A stretch of 14,345 nt of DNA from Microbacteriaceae bacterium (lineage in GTDB: Bacteria > Actinomycetota > Actinomycetes > Actinomycetales > Microbacteriaceae): contig CANKTR010000014.1 of the NCBI GenBank assembly GCA_947486475.1, positions 1 to 14,345 on the forward strand, read 5' to 3'. Under the pieces are notes generated by a model. The model was given only the letters and a program-made list of their open reading frames with translations, did not search any database and was not told the DNA's origin. The translations under genes were made by a program, and so were the position numbers. Positions 7,019-14,345 of the stretch are shown here, piece by piece. The first letter of the stretch is position 1. Each line of letters begins with the position of its first letter.

Positions 7019-7360
7019 ATGAGTATTTTTTCCGCCATCATCGCCCGAGACATCCCGGCCGACATCGTTTTCGAGTCGGACACGATTATCGCGTTCCGCG
7101 ACATCGCGCCTCGTGCTCCGATTCACCTCCTCGTTGTTCCCAAAACCGAGGCGTATGCGAACGTTGTTGAGCTTGCCGCGGGCGACCCTGCGCTTCTTAC
7201 CGAGATGGTGTCCGTTGCCCACGATCTTGCGCGCGAACACGCGGACGGCGAATTCCGGCTCATCTTCAACACCGGTGCCAACGCCGGGCAGAGCGTCTTC
7301 CACGTCCACGCCCATCTTCTCGCTGGCGGGCTGTCCGAAGGCTCCCTTGGCGGAGAGTAG
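7019..7360 (+). CDS. HIT-family (HINT-like) nucleotide-binding protein
   Basis: A 113-aa histidine-triad protein, probably a HINT-type purine nucleoside phosphoramidase or related nucleotide hydrolase in the cytoplasm. The triad is HVHAHLL, with H95, H97 and H99. Upstream are the usual PIHLLVVPK (34-42) and FRLIFNTGANAGQSVFH (79-95). Bacterial HINTs often start D-C-x-F-C with zinc-binding cysteines; here the N-terminus is SIFSAII, so those cysteines are gone. The C-terminus is short and acidic. It is the first gene of a cluster with phoH and ybeY, a common actinobacterial arrangement. It probably starts a leaderless mRNA. The true substrate is unknown. Confidence 0.94.
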   Translation: MSIFSAIIARDIPADIVFESDTIIAFRDIAPRAPIHLLVVPKTEAYANVVELAAGDPALLTEMVSVAHDLAREHADGEFRLIFNTGANAGQSVFHVHAHLLAGGLSEGSLGGE

Positions 7361-8342
7361 CGTCACGCGCGTCGACATCGAGGTTGACGGTATCGCCATG
7401 GTTCGACTGCTCGGACCGCACGATCGCTTTCTGTCGTCACTCGAACTGCGCTACCCCTCGGTCACGATTCGCTCGCGCGGAAACGTCATCTCGATCGACG
7501 GCGAGCCCGACGAGGTCAACCGCGTCGAGGGCCACATCCGTGAACTCATTGACATGATTGCCAACGGCGTCGAACTCGCCGACAGCGATGTCATCGAGGG
7601 TTCGACCATCACCCGCAATGGCGGAAAGGTCGCCGACGTTCTCGGCGAAGCGATTCTGTCCGCTCGCGGGAAGACCATCCGCCCCAAGACCGCCGGACAA
7701 AAGAACTACATCGATGCGATTGAGCACACCACCATCACATTCGGTATCGGTCCAGCCGGAACGGGCAAAACGTACCTGGCGATGGCCAAGGCCGTGCAGG
7801 CGCTACAACGCAAAGAAGTCACGCGCATCATTCTCACTCGTCCGGCGGTAGAGGCGGGCGAACGTCTGGGATTTCTGCCGGGAACCCTGACCGAAAAAAT
7901 CGACCCGTACCTTCGTCCGTTGTACGACGCGCTGAACGACATGATGGACCCAGAACTGGTCCCCAAACTCCTCGCAACCGGTGTTGTTGAAGTCGCTCCG
8001 TTGGCATACATGCGCGGTCGAACGCTCAACGACTCGTACATCATCCTTGACGAGGCTCAAAACACGACGCCGCAACAGATGAAGATGTTCCTGACCAGGC
8101 TGGGGTTCGGATCGAAGATGATCATCACGGGGGACACCACCCAGGTCGACCTCCCGTCCGAGAAATCTGGACTGAAACTGGCCACCGAAATACTCGACGG
8201 CATGGACGACGTCTTTGTCGCGGTCCTCACGAGCGCCGATGTCGTTCGCCACACACTTGTCGGCAAGATTGTCGATGCCTACACCCGTCACGAGCAGGAA
8301 CAATACGCTAAGACCGTGGACCGAAAGCGAGACACAAAATGA
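7347..8342 (+). CDS. phoH: PhoH-family ATPase
   Basis: A 331-aa protein if started at TTG 7347. PhoH proteins are P-loop ATPases linked by context to RNA metabolism; from TTG 7347, Walker A is GPAGTGKT (135-142), followed by AMAKAVQALQ. IILTRPAVEAGERLGFLPG is at 161-179. Walker B is YIILDEAQN (231-239), then MIITGDTTQVDLP (258-270). The N-terminal region (about 18-110) resembles the usual KH-like lead-in, with NVISIDGEPDEV. The frame is open far upstream inside the HIT gene. TTG 7347 was preferred because GAAGG lies 5 nt before it and relatives have 15-20 residues before LLGP; ATG 7398 is the alternative. The TTG start overlaps the HIT gene by 14 nt; the stop overlaps ybeY by ATGA. Confidence 0.93.
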   Translation: MAESSVTRVDIEVDGIAMVRLLGPHDRFLSSLELRYPSVTIRSRGNVISIDGEPDEVNRVEGHIRELIDMIANGVELADSDVIEGSTITRNGGKVADVLGEAILSARGKTIRPKTAGQKNYIDAIEHTTITFGIGPAGTGKTYLAMAKAVQALQRKEVTRIILTRPAVEAGERLGFLPGTLTEKIDPYLRPLYDALNDMMDPELVPKLLATGVVEVAPLAYMRGRTLNDSYIILDEAQNTTPQQMKMFLTRLGFGSKMIITGDTTQVDLPSEKSGLKLATEILDGMDDVFVAVLTSADVVRHTLVGKIVDAYTRHEQEQYAKTVDRKRDTK

Positions 8343-8797
8343 GCGTCGAAATCGCCAACGAGACGACCGAAGTGATCGACCTTGAGACCATGCGTCGTCT
8401 TGCGACTCACGTCATGACCGAGATGAAGGTTCACCCCGAGGCCGAACTCGCCGTGTTGTTCGTCGACGAAGATGCGATAACCAAATTGCACGTCGAGTGG
8501 ATGGATGAGCCAGGCCCGACCGACGTGCTGTCGTTCCCGATGGACGAACTTCGCCCCGGCGATGACGACAAGCCGTCCGACCCCGGCCTGCTGGGTGACG
8601 TCGTGATTTGTCCGACAATCGCCGCTCAGCAAGCAATCGCCGCCAAACACTCGACGGATGACGAGATTCGGTGGCTCTTGTCGCACGGAATTCTTCACCT
8701 GTTGGGTTTTGACCACGCGGCACCCGCCGACGAGCGCGTTATGTTCGCTCTTCAGCGCCAATTGGTCGACTCCTTCGCGGATTCCGAGCGCTCGTGA
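8339..8797 (+). CDS. ybeY: Endoribonuclease YbeY (rRNA maturation factor)
   Basis: A 152-aa zinc-dependent endoribonuclease involved in 16S rRNA 3'-end maturation and ribosome quality control. The zinc site HGILHLLGFDH gives H116, H120 and H126 in the order HxxxHxxxxxH. The conserved TDVLSFPMDE (61-70) and LLGDVVICPTIA (84-95) are present. Length is normal. The start overlaps the phoH stop (ATGA) and the stop overlaps the next gene (GTGA), so translation of phoH, ybeY and the CNNM protein is coupled. phoH-ybeY adjacency is one of the most conserved bacterial gene pairs and fits a shared RNA role. Confidence 0.97.
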   Translation: MSVEIANETTEVIDLETMRRLATHVMTEMKVHPEAELAVLFVDEDAITKLHVEWMDEPGPTDVLSFPMDELRPGDDDKPSDPGLLGDVVICPTIAAQQAIAAKHSTDDEIRWLLSHGILHLLGFDHAAPADERVMFALQRQLVDSFADSERS

Positions 8798-10044
8798 CCG
8801 GATGGTTCGCGGTAATCGCCATGGTGCTGATTGCCTTCGGCGGACTCTGTGCGGCGATTGACGCCGCCTACCAGTCGTTGTCTCGGAACGATGTCGCCAA
8901 TGTGGGCGCGGGCACATCCGAACGCCTTTTCGACGCCATTGCGACGGATGTCCCGGCACACCTCAATGCCGTGAATTTCGTGCGCGTGCTGTGCGAGACG
9001 TTCGCTGCGATTCTTGTTGCGCTGTCGTTTGTGAGCCTCGGGTTCGACCTCACGCAGTCCCTCATTGCCTCGGCAATCGCGATGACGGCAATCACTTTCG
9101 TGCTGGTTGGATCGAGTCCGCGCAGCGTCGGTCGGGCGCATCCGATCAGACTTGTTCGCGCGACGGGTGGGCTGGTTCGCGCCATTCGCCTTGTCCTCGG
9201 CCCGCTCACGATTGCGCTTGTCGGTATCGGTAACGCGGTGACACCGGGCCGTGCACGCACGACGATCAACACCGAGCGACAGTTGCTCAGCATGGTCGAC
9301 GAAGCAACCGAGTCCGACGCGATCGAAGAAGAAGACCGCGATCTCATCCGGTCCATTTTTGATTTCGGTGACACGATTCTGCGTGAAGTCATGATTGCTC
9401 GAACCGAGATGGCGGCGCTCGACTCGACCATCACGGTGGACGAGGCATTGGGAATGTTCCTGGCGGAAGGCTATTCGCGCATGCCCGTTGTCGGGGTCGA
9501 CAACGACGACGTACTGGGCATCGCCCACATCAAGGACACCGCGCGGTTCGTACGTGCGAACCCCGCTAAAGCGAAAAAGGCACTCATCACCGAACTGGTT
9601 CGCCCCGCGCTGTTCCTGCCCGAGGTCAAAATGGCGGACGAAGCGTTGCGGGTGCTCCAAGCCGAAGCAAACCACATGGCTCTCGTCGTCGACGAATACG
9701 GCGGAATCGCCGGGTTAGTGACGATGGAAGACCTCATCGAAGAGGTTCTGGGTGAGATCTCGGACGAATACGACGATGACGAGGTAGAGATCGTCGACCT
9801 CGGCGACGGGTCATCGCGAGTGAGTGCGTCGACGAACATTGATGACCTTGCCGAGCACCTTGACATTGCCATCGACGAGGATGACGTGGACACCGTCGGT
9901 GGACTGTTCGTCAAGAACTTCGGGCGCTTCCCCGAGACGGGCGACATCGTCGAGGTGGACGGATTGCAACTTACTGCAGACCGGGTCGAACGTCGCCGTA
10001 AGCGACTCATCACGGTGCTCGTGCGAATCGTGGATGTCCCGTGA
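8794..10044 (+). CDS. CNNM/CorC-family (HlyC/CorC) membrane transporter with CBS pair
   Basis: A 416-aa membrane protein. The N-terminal CNNM domain has hydrophobic segments at about 5-24, 62-82, 88-107 and 128-148. A linker with INTERQLLSMVDEA and EEDRDLIRSIFDFGD follows. A CBS pair spans about 197-320: REVMIARTEM, YSRMPVVGVDNDDVLGI, then MALVVDEYGGIAGLVTMEDL. The C-terminal CorC_HlyC domain (about 335-412) has GDGSSRVSAST and DTVGGLFV. Relatives are implicated in Mg2+/Co2+ efflux with nucleotide binding at the CBS domains; the older haemolysin label is not supported by function. A run of Asp and Glu (324-331) follows the CBS pair. GTG starts at both ends overlap the neighbours (GTGA), placing it between ybeY and era as usual in Actinobacteria. 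Confidence 0.94.
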   Translation: MTGWFAVIAMVLIAFGGLCAAIDAAYQSLSRNDVANVGAGTSERLFDAIATDVPAHLNAVNFVRVLCETFAAILVALSFVSLGFDLTQSLIASAIAMTAITFVLVGSSPRSVGRAHPIRLVRATGGLVRAIRLVLGPLTIALVGIGNAVTPGRARTTINTERQLLSMVDEATESDAIEEEDRDLIRSIFDFGDTILREVMIARTEMAALDSTITVDEALGMFLAEGYSRMPVVGVDNDDVLGIAHIKDTARFVRANPAKAKKALITELVRPALFLPEVKMADEALRVLQAEANHMALVVDEYGGIAGLVTMEDLIEEVLGEISDEYDDDEVEIVDLGDGSSRVSASTNIDDLAEHLDIAIDEDDVDTVGGLFVKNFGRFPETGDIVEVDGLQLTADRVERRRKRLITVLVRIVDVP

Positions 10045-10922
10045 CCTCGCGCAGCGGCTTTATCTCGTTCGTCGGTCGTCCGAACGTGGGTAAGTCGACG
10101 CTCATGAACGCGCTGATTGGCGAAAAGATCGCTATCACCTCGTCGAAACCGCAGACCACCCGCAAGACCATCCGCGGAATTGTGACGCGCGGTGACGGGC
10201 AACTCATCATCGTGGACACACCGGGGCTGCATCGACCGCGAACACTTCTGGGTGAACGACTCAACGCACTCGTCGAGACCACCCTCGGGGACGTCGACGT
10301 CATCGGCATGTGCCTTGCGGCCGATGAATCCATCGGAAAGGGCGACCTGTTCATTCTCGAACAACTCGCGCGATACCCCCGCGCCAAGGTCGTCGCGATA
10401 GTAACCAAGACTGACCGAGTCTCGTCGACCGCTGTTCTCAACAAATTGGCCGAGGTGGGCGAGTTGCGCAATTGGACTCTTGTCGTTCCGCTCAGTGCGG
10501 TGACGACCGATGGGCTTGACGAATTCTTTGATGCCATCGTCCCGATCATGCCCGAATCGCTGCACCTGTATCCCGACGATTCGGTATCGGACGAGTCGGT
10601 CGAAAATCGGATTCCCGAAATCGTGCGCGAGGCGGTGCTCGAGGAACTCAGCGACGAACTGCCTCATTCGTTGGCCGTGACCCTCATGGACATCGTGCGC
10701 GAGAGTGGGCGCACGAAGGTGTTTGTCACGCTCATTGTCGAACGCGACAGTCAAAAGGGAATCATCATTGGGCATCGAGGCTCGATGCTGCGACTCATTG
10801 GTGAGCGCTCGCGCCCGCAAATCGAGGTGCTGCTGGGAACAAAGATTTATCTCGACCTGCACGTCACGATCGCCAAGGACTGGCAACGCGATCCGAAGGC
10901 ACTCGGCAAGCTCGGTTTCTGA
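10041..10922 (+). CDS. era: GTPase Era
   Basis: A 293-aa Ras-like GTPase with a C-terminal KH domain, which binds the 3' end of 16S rRNA and helps 30S assembly. G1 is GRPNVGKS (12-19). G2 is the SSKPQTTR segment (34-41). G3 is DTPG (59-62). G4 reads TKTD (122-125) where NKxD is the general rule; this swap is common in actinobacterial Era. G5 is LSA (151-153). The KH part has the GxxG loop as IIIGHRGSMLRLIG, and the protein ends ALGKLGF as is typical. GTG 10041 overlaps the upstream stop (GTGA). Co-transcription with ybeY fits, since both act on 16S rRNA maturation. Confidence 0.97.
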   Translation: MTSRSGFISFVGRPNVGKSTLMNALIGEKIAITSSKPQTTRKTIRGIVTRGDGQLIIVDTPGLHRPRTLLGERLNALVETTLGDVDVIGMCLAADESIGKGDLFILEQLARYPRAKVVAIVTKTDRVSSTAVLNKLAEVGELRNWTLVVPLSAVTTDGLDEFFDAIVPIMPESLHLYPDDSVSDESVENRIPEIVREAVLEELSDELPHSLAVTLMDIVRESGRTKVFVTLIVERDSQKGIIIGHRGSMLRLIGERSRPQIEVLLGTKIYLDLHVTIAKDWQRDPKALGKLGF

Positions 10923-10923
10923 T

Positions 10924-10954
10924 TTGCCCGCCAGCGCGGTCATCGTGTTACCCT
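10924..10954 (+). promoter_or_regulatory. Candidate promoter of the leuA leader
   Basis: TTGCCC (10924-10929), a 19-bp spacer, then TACCCT (10949-10954). The -10 box ends 6 nt before the ATG of the short leader ORF, so the leader peptide would be translated from a leaderless mRNA. The -35 lies directly after the era stop codon. Confidence 0.55.
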
Positions 10955-10960
10955 GAAACC

Positions 10961-10986
10961 ATGCTGAACGGTCTCCTTCTTAGCGG

Positions 10987-11002
<16 letters not shown>
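10961..11002 (+). CDS. Leucine-rich leader peptide of leuA
   Basis: A 13-codon ORF, MLNGLLLSGRDGS, with four Leu in 13 residues, three of them consecutive (CTC CTT CTT, 10973-10981). It sits between a good -10 box and leuA, with its stop 65 nt before the leuA start. Leu-rich peptides upstream of leucine genes are the hallmark of ribosome-mediated attenuation, in which Leu-tRNA shortage stalls the ribosome and changes the downstream RNA fold. The ORF has no Shine-Dalgarno site but needs none if leaderless. Part of it (10987-10997) is the 5' arm of the hairpin described separately. It is too short for codon statistics, so translation is inferred. Confidence 0.72.
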
Positions 11003-12841
<1,839 letters not shown>

Positions 12842-12932
12842 GTCCAATTTCAACCTCCATCGGAGCAGAGTCACTGTTATTCGCGTGTCACGAACCGGGG
12901 TTTGATGTAGCAACTATTTGGATAGGGGCGAA

Positions 12933-13178
12933 ATGACCGACAAACCAGCACGAAGCCGCAAAAAAACCGCTGTAGTTCTCATGTGCGTAGCAATATTTGT
13001 TGCAGTGTCTCCGATGATCGTTGCAATGATTGCAGTCCGCATATCTCCAGAGTGCACTGTCGAGCCGAACTGCGCTGCGGGTGCCTTGGCATACTTCATT
13101 CTGCTGACCGTGCCGATTGGTGCTGTTGTTTTCATTGCCGGCCTAGTCATTTTGCTCACTGCGAGGCGACCAAACTAG
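12933..13178 (+). CDS. Small two-helix membrane protein, unknown
   Basis: An 81-aa protein. A basic N-terminus (TDKPARSRKK) precedes a hydrophobic helix (about 12-33). A polar loop with two cysteines (ISPECTVEPNC) leads to a second helix (about 49-74) and a short RRPN tail. This predicts an N-in, C-in topology with the Cys-containing loop outside, where a disulfide is possible. ATG 12933 was chosen because AGGGG (12924-12928) lies 4 nt upstream; an in-frame TTG at 12918 would add five residues. I do not recognise a family. Hand-counted GC for 12961-13140 is 91 of 180 (51%), well below leuA. It stands alone in an islet beside the tRNA fragment. Its length and ribosome site favour a real gene. 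Confidence 0.65.
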   Translation: MTDKPARSRKKTAVVLMCVAIFVAVSPMIVAMIAVRISPECTVEPNCAAGALAYFILLTVPIGAVVFIAGLVILLTARRPN

Positions 13179-13181
13179 ACT
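13152..13181 (+). promoter_or_regulatory. Candidate promoter of the lipoprotein gene
   Basis: TTGCTC (13152-13157), an 18-bp spacer, then TAGACT (13176-13181). The -10 box overlaps the stop codon of the preceding small gene. The predicted start leaves a 5' leader of about 30 nt that contains AAGGAG (13207-13212). Confidence 0.6.
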
Positions 13182-13217
13182 CAAGGGCATCATTTCATCG
13201 ATTGATAAGGAGTTGCG

Positions 13218-13871
13218 ATGCCGCACCGATCATCACTGTCCGTTGGCCTGACGCTGTTCGTCGCGCTCGCGCTATCGGCGTGTGCCCAGCCCATCGTCAA
13301 CCAACAACCCAACCAAGTTCCGGTTCCAGCACCGACACCAACCCAGTCCACGATGACGATGACTCCCGAAGACGCGTGGGACGCATTCGCTCAGGTAGCC
13401 GATAACAGTTGCCAAGAGGCGTATACGGGCCTGGTGGAGGAGGACGTTGCCGGACCCGACGTCGGCAAACTGAAGGTGCGACTCACATTTGATCAAGCGG
13501 GCGAGAATTCGTTGGCCAGCATCGCACCGAACGGAGTCGCGGAGATGGTGGAGTACAACGAATTCTTTGCGTGTGAAGCGGATTTCCTTTTCATGACTCT
13601 GGACGAGAACGGATCGGCACAGGTGATCCCTGAGTATTCGCCGGACTGGCCCATCGACATCTCGTTCGACGCCACAACCGGCACCTATATCACCGCGCAG
13701 GTTTTGGAGGACGGAAGCGTTCGAAACCTCGTCTACACCCTAACCAACAATTTGTTCACGTCGGTCGATGATGTTGATTTGGGGTCCACGACGACGCTGA
13801 CCTACGGTCAACCCAACGCGACACTCACCCAGGCGGTCAACGACTTTTGGGACGCTTATTTCGCGAACTGA
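13218..13871 (+). CDS. Putative secreted lipoprotein, unknown function
   Basis: A 217-aa protein with a clear lipoprotein signal: basic start (MPHRSS), hydrophobic core and lipobox LSAC with Cys22. Maturation by Lgt and LspA would anchor it to the outer face of the membrane. A Pro/Thr/Gln-rich linker (about 24-46) follows, then an acidic globular part with PEDAWDAFAQVADNSCQEAY, GLVEEDV, FACEADF and a C-terminal QAVNDFWDAYF. Two cysteines after the lipidated one could form a disulfide. No known domain is recognised. The start has AAGGAG 5 nt upstream and its own promoter. Sampled GC (13561-13680 and 13741-13800) is 94 of 180 (52%). It lies in the low-GC islet between leuA and the TRIC-like gene. 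The stop is 10 nt from the convergent gene. Confidence 0.85.
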   Translation: MPHRSSLSVGLTLFVALALSACAQPIVNQQPNQVPVPAPTPTQSTMTMTPEDAWDAFAQVADNSCQEAYTGLVEEDVAGPDVGKLKVRLTFDQAGENSLASIAPNGVAEMVEYNEFFACEADFLFMTLDENGSAQVIPEYSPDWPIDISFDATTGTYITAQVLEDGSVRNLVYTLTNNLFTSVDDVDLGSTTTLTYGQPNATLTQAVNDFWDAYFAN

Positions 13872-13881
13872 GAACCCGGTT

Positions 13882-14345
13882 CTAGCGTTTCTTGCGAATC
13901 GTCCGAATGGCGGACGTCACGGTGGGGACACCGCGTTGCGCTGGGAGTTTCCAGCCGAGCGTGACCGAGAGCATTCGGATGGCGGTCGTGACGGCGACGC
14001 CGACAATGCCCGCAACCGTTACCGACTGCCCGACGGATAACAGGATGATGACCGACGCACCGCCGAGTCCGGCCGCCACTGCATAGAGCGACCCGACCTG
14101 CATGAGTTGCATGGGGAGCGCAAGCAGCATGTCACGGAGGATCGACCCGCCGACCGCCGCCGCGACTCCGATGAACAGAGCGGGGACAACGGGCAGTCCG
14201 AACGCCAGCGCTTTGGTCGTGCCAATGACACCGAACATGCCGATGGTCAGGGCATCAAGGACGTTGATGACCATCTCGATGCGGTGAAGCAGAGACGACA
14301 CGAGCATTCCGCCGAGTGCGCAGAGGACAGCGGTCACGAGGTACC
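13882..14345 (-). CDS. TRIC/UPF0126-family membrane protein (partial, 5' end outside window)
   Basis: The frame is open to the right edge. About 154 codons of a family usually near 200-210 aa are visible, so roughly the first 50 residues are missing. The visible part is the second repeat of the TRIC (trimeric intracellular cation channel, YadS-like) fold. VLDALTIGMFGVIGTTKAL is followed by the diagnostic glycine and arginine motif VGGSILRDMLL, then LYAVAAGLGGASVIILL and TTAIRMLSVTLGWKLP. A basic tail (IRTIRKKR) ends it. Homologues form potassium-permeable trimers in the inner membrane; physiological roles in bacteria are unclear. The internal GTG at 14337 is unlikely to be the true start because homology continues through it. 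It is convergent with the lipoprotein gene. Confidence 0.9.
   Translation of the reverse strand, partial: YLVTAVLCALGGMLVSSLLHRIEMVINVLDALTIGMFGVIGTTKALAFGLPVVPALFIGVAAAVGGSILRDMLLALPMQLMQVGSLYAVAAGLGGASVIILLSVGQSVTVAGIVGVAVTTAIRMLSVTLGWKLPAQRGVPTVTSAIRTIRKKR

Noticed and set aside
7113..7346. N-terminal extension of PhoH through the HIT gene frame
   Set aside because: The added residues are a shifted reading of the HIT gene and match nothing in the PhoH family.
9471..10943. 490-codon minus-strand ORF opposite the CNNM/CorC gene and era
   Set aside because: Antisense shadow with Ser/Arg-rich junk composition. The plus-strand genes carry all the family motifs.
13871..13883. Bidirectional terminator AGAACC-C-GGTTCT between the convergent lipoprotein and TRIC genes
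   Set aside because: The 6-bp dyad has only a one-base centre and no U-run; it may be chance.

Overview
The window is a stretch of actinobacterial chromosome. It is GC-rich (about 62% in one hand-counted line of leuA) and densely packed. It carries gene neighbourhoods typical of Actinobacteria: hrcA-dnaJ-rsmE, phoH-ybeY-CNNM/CorC-era, and leuA close to era. The HemW start region, the small membrane protein after truB, and the tandem aldehyde dehydrogenases best suit the order Micrococcales, probably Microbacteriaceae. That family placement is from memory of related sequences, not from a search.

Layout. Positions 1-1217 hold the end of an aldehyde dehydrogenase and a second, catalytically dead ALDH-like protein that overlaps it. 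Positions 1257-3698 are a tight truB / small membrane protein / hemW cluster. A DUF4870-like membrane protein gene (3695-4048) lies on the minus strand. It shares a CTAG with the hemW stop and diverges from hrcA. The hrcA promoter region has a clear CIRCE operator (4104-4130), so hrcA-dnaJ-rsmE (4145-6999) looks like an HrcA-autoregulated heat-shock operon. A HIT-phoH-ybeY-CNNM/CorC-era cluster follows (7019-10922). Every junction in it overlaps, and its first gene looks leaderless. A regulatory leader (10924-11067) with a leucine-rich leader peptide then precedes leuA (11068-12810).

From 12806 to about 13880 the DNA changes. A truncated tRNA-Arg(ACG)-like fragment touches the leuA stop. It is followed by two lower-GC genes of unknown function: an 81-aa membrane protein and a lipoprotein. 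The window ends in a TRIC/UPF0126-family membrane protein on the minus strand, cut by the right edge.

Most genes are housekeeping: RNA modification and maturation (truB, rsmE, ybeY, era, phoH), protein folding (hrcA, dnaJ), haem delivery (hemW) and leucine synthesis (leuA). No mobile-element gene, CRISPR array, toxin-antitoxin pair or defence system is visible. Three signals deserve a second look. In the leuA leader, the leucine codons are themselves complementary to the leuA Shine-Dalgarno sequence, and pseudoknot contacts are possible. In the ALDH pair, the second protein has lost the catalytic domain but keeps a C-terminal tail that the first lacks. The tRNA-Arg scar opens a low-GC islet. 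No stretch longer than 300 bases lacks a gene.
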